Positions 20,361-27,182 of a stretch of DNA of 32,375 bases are shown here, piece after piece (position 1 is the stretch's first letter; each line of letters begins with the position of its first letter). Both the position numbers and the translations under genes were made by a program. The notes below the pieces were generated by a model, which worked only from the letters and a program-made list of their open reading frames with translations, was not told the DNA's origin and made no database searches. The DNA comes from Gammaproteobacteria bacterium (GTDB lineage: Bacteria; Pseudomonadota; Gammaproteobacteria; GCA-002705445; GCA-002716945). The stretch spans positions 1-32,375 of the forward strand of contig JABHRC010000025.1 of NCBI GenBank assembly GCA_018670435.1, read 5' to 3'.

Positions 20361-20830
20361 TATTTAGCTATATAGGCTCCTGATTTTCCGCCTTCCTTTA
20401 AAAGCAATTTAATATCTGAGATAATCATTGATCTGTCTAGGTACTTACACATATCATAGATAGTCAGTAAAGCAATTTGTGTTGCACATAAAGCTTCAAT
20501 TTCCACACCAGTTTTTTCATCACAAATTATTTCAGAAATACATGTGATACTTTCCGAATTAATCTCAAATCGAATATTTACGCCCTTAATATTTAGCTGA
20601 TGTGACAAAGGAACCAATATAGATGTTTTTTTTGCAGCCTGTATTCCCGCAATTTGAGCAATCGTAAGCACATCGCCTTTTTTATTTTTATTAAGCTTAA
20701 TTGAATCAAGAGCAGCTTTGCTGAGAGTAATTTTGCCAGTTGCAATTGCTTTACGATTTGTAATATTTTTATTGCTAACATCAACCATCCCAACATTACC
20801 TAAATTATCAATGTGATTACTTTTCTTCAT
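20360..20830 (-). CDS. moaC: Cyclic pyranopterin monophosphate synthase MoaC
   Basis: Works with MoaA to convert GTP to cyclic pyranopterin monophosphate in molybdenum cofactor synthesis. The 156-residue protein (E. coli 161) has VGMVDVSNKNITNRKAIATG, KKGDVLTIAQIAGIQAAKKTS, VEIEALCATQIALLTIYDMCKYLDRSM and the terminal KEGGKSGAYI. The motif usually reading PLCHPL is PLSHQL here; the histidine is kept and the cysteine becomes serine. No other moa or mog genes are nearby. It leads the minus-strand run moaC-asmA-like-mutY-yggX and diverges from rdgB across a 67-base promoter region. Confidence 0.93.
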   Translation of the reverse strand: MKKSNHIDNLGNVGMVDVSNKNITNRKAIATGKITLSKAALDSIKLNKNKKGDVLTIAQIAGIQAAKKTSILVPLSHQLNIKGVNIRFEINSESITCISEIICDEKTGVEIEALCATQIALLTIYDMCKYLDRSMIISDIKLLLKEGGKSGAYIAK

Positions 20831-20897
20831 ATCTTTATTTGTTAATTTTTATTATAATTCTACAGTATATAATACAAATATAAAATTTTAGATATAT
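20831..20897. promoter_or_regulatory. Divergent promoter region of moaC and rdgB
   Basis: This 67-base gap separates two divergent genes. On the plus strand TATAAT (20868-20873) lies 24 bases before the rdgB ATG. On the minus strand TATAAT (20856-20851) lies 20 bases before the moaC ATG. No convincing -35 boxes accompany them. Exact -10 hexamers on both strands at sensible distances make a divergent promoter pair plausible, although AT-rich sequence produces such matches by chance. Confidence 0.45.
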
Positions 20898-21491
20898 ATG
20901 AAAATTATACTAGCTTCAAAAAATCAAGATAAAATTAATGAAATAAAGAAAATACTCAATGGTACAGCCGTTTTACTTAAAACTTGTAATGATATTGAAA
21001 TACCTGAAGTAGAAGAAACAGGTTCAACTTTTGTAGAAAATGCAATCCTTAAAGCAAGGAGCGCATCGTTGGTTACTGGGATGGCTTCTATTGCTGATGA
21101 CTCTGGTATCGAGATTGAATACTTGAATGGGAGACCTGGTATTAAATCTGCAAGATATTCTGGAGAAAATGCTACAAATAAAATGAACAATATTAAACTC
21201 TTAGATGAACTAAGAGGGATTCCTTATGAAAAAAGAAAGGCTTGTTATAGGTGTGTTATAGTATATATGAAGTTTCCCGATGATCCATTTCCAGTTATAA
21301 CTTCCGGATCTTGGGATGGTTACATAACAGAAAAACCTATTGGAGAAAATGGATTTGGCTATGATCCATTATTTTTTTTACCAGAATATAATAAAACTTC
21401 TGCGCAAATTACTTCAGAGGAAAAAAATAAAATTAGTCATAGAGCAAAAGCTCTAAGTGAATTACAAAAATATTTCCCTAAAGAAAAATGA
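20898..21491 (+). CDS. rdgB: XTP/dITP pyrophosphatase (Ham1/RdgB family)
   Basis: Hydrolyses non-canonical purine nucleotides such as dITP and XTP, keeping them out of DNA and RNA. The 197-residue protein matches the family length. Motifs are ILASKNQDKINEIKKIL at the N-terminus, GSTFVENAILKARSAS, IADDSGIEIEYLNGRPGIKSARYSGENAT, and the substrate-binding NGFGYDPLFFLPEYNKTSAQ with SHRAKAL near the end. It overlaps the next gene by four bases (ATGA). In Pseudomonas rdgB lies not far from metX-metW; here a minus-strand block separates them. Confidence 0.97.
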   Translation: MKIILASKNQDKINEIKKILNGTAVLLKTCNDIEIPEVEETGSTFVENAILKARSASLVTGMASIADDSGIEIEYLNGRPGIKSARYSGENATNKMNNIKLLDELRGIPYEKRKACYRCVIVYMKFPDDPFPVITSGSWDGYITEKPIGENGFGYDPLFFLPEYNKTSAQITSEEKNKISHRAKALSELQKYFPKEK

Positions 21492-22975
21492 ATAGTCTCA
21501 ATATATTAACCAAATATTATTCCTTGGTATTTGTACTAATAATTTCTGGATGTGCAACTAATCCTGTTACAGGAATTCCTGATTTTGTTACTATCACTGA
21601 GCAACAAGAAATATCCATTGGAGCTTCGTATCATAAAAAAATTTTAGAAGAGAATAAAATAATACAAAATAAAGAGTTAAATGATTACTTTCAAAAACTA
21701 GGTGAATCAATTTCAAAGAAAAGCCATCGTCCAAAACTAAAATGGCATTTTACGCTTATTGATGATCCAACATTCAATGCATTTGCTACACCAGGTGGTT
21801 ATGTATATATGTATAGAGGGATGTTAAATTATTTTAATTCTGAGGCTGAATTAGCTGGTGTAATTGGACATGAAATTGGTCATATAACTGCTCGGCATGC
21901 TGTTAGAGGAATGAGTACAGCACAGATAACCAATCTGTTGTTGTCTATAATTCAGTCTAATGTTCCAGGTGGACAATTAACTGGAAATGCATTTAATTTG
22001 GTAAATATGATAATAAACCGTGGATATAGTAGAAAATTTGAACTGGAAGCTGACCAATTAGGTGAAGATTATCTAGAAAAATCAAATTATGATCCATCGG
22101 CAATGTCAGCTTTTCTGGCAACACTTAAGTATTCTGATGAACTTGAACAGAAAATTGCCAAGGAAGAAGAAAGAGAAGCTAATATTGGATATCATGGAGT
22201 ATTTTCTACTCACCCAGATCACGACAAAAGAATAAAAGCTTTGAGTAATTTGAAAACACCAAATAAAAAAAATAATAAAGAAAAATTTTTAAAGCTATTA
22301 GATGGGTCTGTGTTTGGTTCTAGTCCAGAAGAAGGGTATGTTAAAAACTCAATTTTTTACCATCCGGTATTAGCTATAAAGTTAGGTATTAGTAATGAAT
22401 GGGTTTTTAAAAATAGATCTGATGAATTAGTCCTAACAAAAGATAAGGATATTGTAACATTCAAAGTTGATGAGTTATTACGTGATGATATTGAGAATGG
22501 TCTTACGCCAGAAATATATTTGAAAGAAGGCATTCAGAAAACAACATTCTTGACGACAAATAAGTTGATAAGCTCAGAAGATTTTTCATTCAATGGTCTT
22601 AGCGGATATTCATATCTTTATCACTCAGAAAGTATTATGAACTCTTCTTATGTAAGGTTTACAATAATATTTGACATAGAAGATAATGAAAAAAAGCCAA
22701 AGGTATGGATTATTCGGAGCAACTTATCTGATTTAACTAATGATGAAAAATCAAAAAGTATGATCAAAACATTTTCTAAAATGTCTCAGAGTGAGATAGA
22801 TAACTCTAAAGGTTTAACAATTAAAGTAATTAGGTTTAGAAAAGGGATGTCATATGAAGAGCTCGCAAAATCATCTCCACTAGGAAAGTATTCGGTTGAC
22901 AAGCTCAGATTATTAAATGGTCATTACCCAAACAGTAATCCAAAAATTGGAGACCTAATAAAAATTGTTCAATAA
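21488..22975 (+). CDS. M48-family zinc metalloprotease lipoprotein (BepA/LoiP-like)
   Basis: A predicted periplasmic, probably outer-membrane-anchored protease for envelope protein quality control. The 495-residue product starts with a lipoprotein signal (FVLIISGC, acylated Cys22). The catalytic HEIGH motif is at 128-132, with the third zinc ligand in the later FELEADQLGEDYL. AFATPGGYVYMYRGML is typical of M48 lipoproteins. The C-terminal KVIRFRKGMSYEELAKSSPLG ... LRLLNGHYPNSNPKIGDLIKIV resembles the LysM-like end of the long M48 proteins; I see no clear TPR repeats. It is coupled to rdgB by a 4-base overlap, and the exonuclease start overlaps its end. Confidence 0.9.
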   Translation: MNSLNILTKYYSLVFVLIISGCATNPVTGIPDFVTITEQQEISIGASYHKKILEENKIIQNKELNDYFQKLGESISKKSHRPKLKWHFTLIDDPTFNAFATPGGYVYMYRGMLNYFNSEAELAGVIGHEIGHITARHAVRGMSTAQITNLLLSIIQSNVPGGQLTGNAFNLVNMIINRGYSRKFELEADQLGEDYLEKSNYDPSAMSAFLATLKYSDELEQKIAKEEEREANIGYHGVFSTHPDHDKRIKALSNLKTPNKKNNKEKFLKLLDGSVFGSSPEEGYVKNSIFYHPVLAIKLGISNEWVFKNRSDELVLTKDKDIVTFKVDELLRDDIENGLTPEIYLKEGIQKTTFLTTNKLISSEDFSFNGLSGYSYLYHSESIMNSSYVRFTIIFDIEDNEKKPKVWIIRSNLSDLTNDEKSKSMIKTFSKMSQSEIDNSKGLTIKVIRFRKGMSYEELAKSSPLGKYSVDKLRLLNGHYPNSNPKIGDLIKIVQ

Positions 22976-23876
22976 AAAAAATCCTAATGATGTATTTTTA
23001 ATAGATTCAACAGGTTTTGTTCTTAAATATTGGTTTGCTGTTCCACCAGTGAAGACAGAGAACTATGAATCTATAGCAGCATTTCTTGGCTTCACAGGTT
23101 TTGTTATTCGATTACTCCATGATTATCAACCAAAATATATTTCATTTGCATTTGATGAGAGTCTAGGGTCATGTTTTAGAAATAAAATATTTCCGGATTA
23201 TAAAAAAACAAGAGAGAATGCTCCTGATGAACTGAAAACTCAGTTCTCATTATGCCGAGAATTTTTGACTTTGATGGGCCTGAATAACAATGCAAGCAAA
23301 ACACATGAAGCAGATGATATTCTATATACAATAGCTAAAGATACAAAAAAAATAAATCTCAATAATATAATTTTAACTAATGATAAAGATTTATATCAGT
23401 TGATATATGAAAATGATACTTGGTGGAATTATGGTGATAAAAAGTTTAGTTATAATGAACTAGTAAAAAAATTAAACTTTGATCCTCATGATTTGTCAGA
23501 TTTTTTAGGACTGATGGGTGATTCAGTAGATAATATTCCTGGAGCTCCAGGGTTAGGTGAAAAAACAGCAACTGCTCTAATGAGTGAGTATAAAAATCTA
23601 GATAATATTATGAATAGCCTTGATTCTATCCCATCTAGATTAGGAACCAAATATAAAAGATTCATGAAAATAATAGAAGAAAATAAAAAAATTATTTATC
23701 TTTCTAAAAAGTTAGCTACACTGGACTATATCCCTGATATCAAAACTAATTTGGATATGATAGAGAGAAAATTAATAAAGATAGAAAAGATTGATAGTTT
23801 ATTCAAAAAAACTGGTATGAGAGAAGGGCAAAGAAATCTATGGATAAAAGATATTGAAAAACTAATAGAGAGCTAA
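22965..23876 (+). CDS. Stand-alone 5'-3' exonuclease/flap endonuclease (Xni- or PolA N-domain-like)
   Basis: A 303-residue protein corresponding to the 5'-nuclease domain of DNA polymerase I without the polymerase part. Acidic metal-binding motifs are present: FLIDSTGFVLKYW, FAFDE, HEADDILYTIA, TNDKDLYQL. The helix-hairpin-helix/H3TH is GDSVDNIPGAPGLGEKTATALM. Family members remove RNA primers or flaps. It is longer than E. coli Xni (251) and close in size to the PolA 5'-nuclease domain, so Xni is not certain. The start is a TTG at 22965 overlapping the M48 gene stop; no ATG or GTG occurs in frame before the conserved first strand. pfp follows after one base. Confidence 0.9.
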   Translation: MFNKKNPNDVFLIDSTGFVLKYWFAVPPVKTENYESIAAFLGFTGFVIRLLHDYQPKYISFAFDESLGSCFRNKIFPDYKKTRENAPDELKTQFSLCREFLTLMGLNNNASKTHEADDILYTIAKDTKKINLNNIILTNDKDLYQLIYENDTWWNYGDKKFSYNELVKKLNFDPHDLSDFLGLMGDSVDNIPGAPGLGEKTATALMSEYKNLDNIMNSLDSIPSRLGTKYKRFMKIIEENKKIIYLSKKLATLDYIPDIKTNLDMIERKLIKIEKIDSLFKKTGMREGQRNLWIKDIEKLIES

Positions 23877-23877
23877 G

Positions 23878-25131
23878 ATGAAAAAAAATATTTTTTATGC
23901 ACAATCTGGAGGAGTAACACCTGTAATTAATGCTACAGCAGCTGGGTTAATAGATTCTCTCTCTAAAAATAAATCATGTTTTGGAAAATTGTTCGTAGGC
24001 AAAAATGGTATTGCTGGTGCACTTAACGAAGAACTAATAGATGTTAGCAAAGAGAATCCTAAAGAGTTAAAAAAGTTACTTCATACTCCTGGGGGTGCTT
24101 TTGGTTCTTGTAGAATTAAACTAAAAGACCCGGTGAAAAATAAAAAAGAGTTTCAAAGAATATTAGATGTTTTCAAGGCTCATAATATTGGATATTTCTT
24201 TTATAATGGAGGTGGTGATTCACAAGACACTACTCTAAAGATTGCAAATTATTGTAAAGATAACAATTATGATTTAATTTGTATTGGTCTTCCAAAAACA
24301 ATAGACAATGATCTACCAGTAACAGATAACTGTCCAGGGTTCGGCTCTGTTGCAAAGTACATTGCCATATCAACTCATGAAGCATCTCTTGATGTTGAGT
24401 CTATGGCAAATTCATCTACTAAAGTTTTTTTATTAGAAGTTATGGGTAGACATGCAGGGTGGCTTGCTGCATCAGCTGGAATTATAAAAAAAGGTAATAA
24501 TACACCACCGCATATTATATTATTACCCGAAGTAACATTTAACATAAAAAATTTTTTAAGTGAGGTTAAAAAGACCGTTATAAATAACGGATATTGCGTT
24601 ATTGTTGCATCGGAAGGCATTAAGGATCATAAGAATAATTTTATAGCTGCCAGTGATACCAAAGACAGCTTCGGTCATGCTCATCTTGGCGGGGTAGCTC
24701 CAAAACTTTCAAATATGATTACAACTAAATTAAATTATAAAGTTCATTGGGCGGTTTCAGATTATCTTCAAAGAGCTGCAAGACATATAGCTTCAGACGT
24801 AGATGTTAAGCAAGCGTATGCCATTGGTTATAAATCTTTAGATTACGCTAAAGCCGAAATTACTGGCGTGATGCTCACAATTAATAAAAAAAATACAGCG
24901 AGTTATAAATGGGATATTGGATATACTAAGCTAGAAAATGTAGCAAATGTAGAAAAAATACTTCCTAAGTCTTATATAAGTAAAAATGGTTTTGGAATCA
25001 CCTTGAAATGCAAAAATTATATTAAAAATCTAGTCCAAGGAGAGAACTATCCTCCTTATCTTGACGGTATGCCAGACTATGCAAAATTAAATCATCCACT
25101 TGCAAAGAAGAAACTCAAAAAGTTTAGGTGA
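23878..25131 (+). CDS. pfp: Pyrophosphate-dependent 6-phosphofructokinase
   Basis: Reversibly phosphorylates fructose 6-phosphate with pyrophosphate in place of ATP. The 417-residue protein has AQSGGVTPVIN, YNGGGDSQDTT (111-119), GLPKTIDNDLPVTDNCPGFGS (PKTIDND at 139-145), and MGRHAGW. ATP-type enzymes have GGDGS and PGTIDND. The aspartate in GGGDS and lysine in PKTIDND are marks of the pyrophosphate type. Such enzymes can run glycolysis or gluconeogenesis and, in sulfur-oxidising symbionts and methylotrophs, have been proposed to take part in an energy-saving Calvin cycle. Which applies cannot be told from this window. It converges with hemH with four bases between stops. Confidence 0.94.
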   Translation: MKKNIFYAQSGGVTPVINATAAGLIDSLSKNKSCFGKLFVGKNGIAGALNEELIDVSKENPKELKKLLHTPGGAFGSCRIKLKDPVKNKKEFQRILDVFKAHNIGYFFYNGGGDSQDTTLKIANYCKDNNYDLICIGLPKTIDNDLPVTDNCPGFGSVAKYIAISTHEASLDVESMANSSTKVFLLEVMGRHAGWLAASAGIIKKGNNTPPHIILLPEVTFNIKNFLSEVKKTVINNGYCVIVASEGIKDHKNNFIAASDTKDSFGHAHLGGVAPKLSNMITTKLNYKVHWAVSDYLQRAARHIASDVDVKQAYAIGYKSLDYAKAEITGVMLTINKKNTASYKWDIGYTKLENVANVEKILPKSYISKNGFGITLKCKNYIKNLVQGENYPPYLDGMPDYAKLNHPLAKKKLKKFR

Positions 25132-25135
25132 TTAA

Positions 25136-26161
25136 CTAAGGTAGGTCATTATAATCTATGGAGTAATCGTTATAATTAATAATTAGTTCCTTTAAAGAGT
25201 CTAATAAACCTTCGTCATCATTAAGACAGGGAATAAAATGGTAATTTAATCCACCTGAATCAATAAAAAGATCTCTAGATTCTTGACCAATCTCCTCTAT
25301 AGTTTCTAAACAATCAGAGACAAATCCTGGACAAAATACTTGAATATCCTTTACGCCTTCCCCAGGATAAGACTCTAAGGTCTGCGCAAGATATGGTTGT
25401 ATCCATTCAGCTTTGCCAAATCTAGATTGGAATACAATGTTATATGCTGCTTTAGCTAGACCAAGCTCTTCTGCGATCAAATTTGCCGTAATCAAGCATT
25501 GTTTTTGATATGGCTCATCATCACCTACATATGACTTTGGTATCCCATGAAAAGAAAAAAGTAGTTTCTGAGGCTGCCCAAGCTTTGCTTGATATTTACG
25601 GATATGATTAGCTGATGCTTTTATGTACTTAGGATTGTCATGAAAATCTTTTATAAAAGAAATATCTAAATTTCTATCTAGATCAATATTACTTTTTAAA
25701 ATAAGTTTTAGTTTGTTAGCAATCGATTTTGCTGTAGTAGTTGAGTATTGGGGGAACATCGGAAGTATTAGTACTTTTTTAAAACCTTTTCGATGATACT
25801 CAATTAATTTATTTTCAATAGATGGTGTACCATACCTCATTGCCACATCTATTGAAAAATTATGTTCAGTGATTTTTTTAAATATTTTCCTTAATTTTCC
25901 ACACTGTAAAAAAGAATTATACAGTAAAGGTGATCCCCATTCTGTCCAAACTTTTCTATATAAGGCAGCACTTTTAGCTGGTCTTACTCTTAAAATTATT
26001 AAATGCAATAAAGGCAGCCAAAAGATTCTAGGTAATCTAATTACATCTTTGTCAGACAAGAATTCTCTAAGGTAAGTTCTAACCTGCTCTGTATTTGGCT
26101 GATTAGGTGTCCCAAGATTTACCAAAAGGACAACTGTTGAGTTATCTGTATCTAATTTCAT
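25136..26161 (-). CDS. hemH: Ferrochelatase
   Basis: Inserts Fe(II) into protoporphyrin IX, the last step of protoheme synthesis, at the cytoplasmic membrane. The track starts at a TTG (26179). I prefer the ATG at 26161, giving 341 residues that begin just before VVLLVNLGTPNQP. Key motifs are LREFLSDKDVIRLPR, LPMFPQYSTTT, the catalytic-histidine segment LFSFHGIPKSY, YNIVFQSRFGKAEWIQPY, and CPGFVSDCLETIEEIG. The cysteines in that last segment fall where some bacterial ferrochelatases bind a 2Fe-2S cluster, but presence of a cluster is not shown. It lies 20 bases after the HNH gene on the same strand. Confidence 0.97.
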   Translation of the reverse strand: MKLDTDNSTVVLLVNLGTPNQPNTEQVRTYLREFLSDKDVIRLPRIFWLPLLHLIILRVRPAKSAALYRKVWTEWGSPLLYNSFLQCGKLRKIFKKITEHNFSIDVAMRYGTPSIENKLIEYHRKGFKKVLILPMFPQYSTTTAKSIANKLKLILKSNIDLDRNLDISFIKDFHDNPKYIKASANHIRKYQAKLGQPQKLLFSFHGIPKSYVGDDEPYQKQCLITANLIAEELGLAKAAYNIVFQSRFGKAEWIQPYLAQTLESYPGEGVKDIQVFCPGFVSDCLETIEEIGQESRDLFIDSGGLNYHFIPCLNDDEGLLDSLKELIINYNDYSIDYNDLP

Positions 26162-26181
26162 AGAACTATTGTAAAACAATG

Positions 26182-26766
26182 TTAAGGTTTTGTGTATCTT
26201 TGAAAAATTGGACTAGATCTAGGTATATGGGAGATTAAAAAATCCATCTGGTCCTGCAATATCTTCCTACCACGCAGAATAATATACTCAACTCTTGAGG
26301 GGCTAAATGGTATTGCAATTAAGAGCATATTTGCGTCTTCTGGCGTCCTGGCTCCTTTATGATTATTGCATCTTTTGCAACAAGTCACTACATTTGTCCA
26401 TGTATCCTTGCCACCTTTAGACAAGGGAATCACGTGGTCTCTTGATAATTGATTATAAGTAAATATATTTCCACAATATAGGCATTTATGGGCATCTCTT
26501 TTAAATAATGTTGTATTTATTAATGGGGGCGTAAATGCCGAATAATCTAGCTTATTAATATTGTTAGTAGATACTATAGAATTAAGATTTAACAAGCTTC
26601 TCTGCCTCTTTAAGCGGTTATAACCACCTCTTAGTATCAGCGAGGATGACCCACATTCATAAATAACCTGATTAAGGTGATATAATTTTGCAGCAGTTTG
26701 ATGATTTATCCAATCTACAGGATGTCCTGCCGAATTGAGTCGTAATATTTGCTGATTAGTAATCAC
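26182..26766 (-). CDS. HNH-family endonuclease
   Basis: A 194-residue protein with a C-terminal HNH nuclease domain. The zinc pairs are CLYCGNIF and CCKRCNNHKGARTPEDA, and the catalytic core is LSRDHVIPLSKGGKDTWTNVVT. The N-terminal region (LRLNSAGHPVDWINHQTAAKLYHLNQVIYECG) matches a conserved stand-alone family in proteobacteria and cyanobacteria of unknown function; it is not a restriction enzyme or homing element by context. The start is GTG (26766), with no ATG in frame nearby. Its -10-like TATAAT (26781-26776) is 9 bases before the start. It probably shares a transcript with hemH. Confidence 0.88.
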   Translation of the reverse strand: MITNQQILRLNSAGHPVDWINHQTAAKLYHLNQVIYECGSSSLILRGGYNRLKRQRSLLNLNSIVSTNNINKLDYSAFTPPLINTTLFKRDAHKCLYCGNIFTYNQLSRDHVIPLSKGGKDTWTNVVTCCKRCNNHKGARTPEDANMLLIAIPFSPSRVEYIILRGRKILQDQMDFLISHIPRSSPIFQRYTKP

Positions 26767-26775
26767 TACAATTCA

Positions 26776-26781
26776 ATTATA
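26776..26781 (-). promoter_or_regulatory. Possible -10 box of the HNH-hemH transcript
   Basis: An exact TATAAT on the minus strand, 9 bases before the GTG start, in the direction leading out of the large non-coding region. No good -35 box at 16-18 bases. Confidence 0.35.
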
Positions 26782-26886
26782 GCTTAAATTTAAACTAGTA
26801 ATTATTAAATATCTTAGTTACCACAACTTACATCATCAGGACGAGCATAAAAATAAAATATAACCCAATGTTATAGAGGGTTTAGT

Positions 26887-26919
26887 AGTAATATTAAGCA
26901 CAATTTAGCTAATATTACT
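26887..26919. repeat. Inverted repeat in the non-coding region
   Basis: AGTAATATTA and TAATATTACT are perfect 10-base complements. Allowing one bulged A, the stem extends to 12 pairs (..AGC / GCT..) around an 8-base loop. It is not followed by a T-run, so a terminator is unlikely. Confidence 0.6.
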
Positions 26920-26929
26920 GAAATTAGAC

Positions 26930-26966
26930 ATGTTTATTCACATTGTGAGAAAATTACAATAAACAT
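26930..26966. repeat. Inverted repeat enclosing a DnaA-box pair
   Basis: ATGTTTATT and AATAAACAT are perfect 9-base arms. Partly inside them lies TCACATTGTGA (5-1-5 palindrome), formed by the facing boxes TTATTCACA and TTTCTCACA. Confidence 0.55.
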
Positions 26967-26994
26967 AATCTTAAAAAGATTCTATCATGTTTGT

Positions 26995-27008
26995 AGATTT
27001 ATAAATCT
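26995..27008. repeat. Perfect 14-bp palindrome
   Basis: AGATTTATAAATCT equals its own reverse complement. It adjoins the 13-mer-like AATCTCTTATCTT. Confidence 0.55.
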
Positions 27009-27104
27009 CTTATCTTATTGATATTTATAGATATATATAATTGATTATAAAATGTACAATTTGTTGAGAATAGGATAATGATATCAAATGAGGAAGGATT
27101 ATGC

Positions 27105-27145
27105 TGTTTATCCACAAAGTTATTAACATATTCTGTGGATAAACA
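27105..27145. repeat. 12-bp inverted repeat of two perfect DnaA boxes
   Basis: TGTTTATCCACA and TGTGGATAAACA are exact complements separated by a 17-base spacer. Each arm contains the full DnaA box TTATCCACA. The pair lies 37-78 bases before the priA start. Confidence 0.75.
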
Positions 27146-27171
27146 ATTCAAAACAAGTGAAACCGTAAATG

Positions 27172-27177
27172 TATAAT
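27172..27177 (+). promoter_or_regulatory. Possible -10 box of priA
   Basis: An exact TATAAT whose last base is 5 bases before the priA ATG (TATAATAAGGTATG). If used, transcription would begin at about the start codon. AAGG overlaps the gap but is too close to the ATG for a normal ribosome binding site. Confidence 0.35.
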
Positions 27178-27182
27178 AAGGT

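Larger units (their letters stand above)
26767..27182. other. Possible chromosomal origin of replication (oriC) or other DnaA-binding region
   Basis: This 416-base gap is by far the longest non-coding stretch in a window where most genes touch. It lies between diverging genes. Visible: two perfect DnaA boxes TTATCCACA (27108-27116 plus; 27142-27134 minus) and a degenerate TTATTAACA between them. A third box TTATTCACA (26934-26942) matches TTATNCACA and faces a one-mismatch box (26953-26945 minus). AATCTCTTATCTT (27004-27016) agrees with E. coli 13-mer GATCTNTTNTTTT at 9 of 11 fixed positions, beside an A/T-only tract around 27020-27055. Several palindromes are present and no GATC sites. No dnaA, dnaN, mnmG or rpmH is in the window, so a DnaA-controlled priA promoter or DnaA-titration site remains possible. 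Confidence 0.5.

Noticed and set aside
22965-23876. Truncated polA pseudogene
   Set aside because: The ORF is intact with all nuclease motifs and the H3TH, ends cleanly, and no polymerase remnants follow before pfp; a stand-alone exonuclease is the simpler reading.
26182-26766. HNH gene as a mobile element or restriction enzyme
   Set aside because: There is no methyltransferase, intron or repeat nearby, and the N-terminal region matches a conserved chromosomal stand-alone family.
26859-26875. TATAAC-CCAAT-GTTATA hairpin as a terminator
   Set aside because: No T-run follows on either strand and the stem is only six A/T-rich pairs; it is within expectation for AT-rich DNA.
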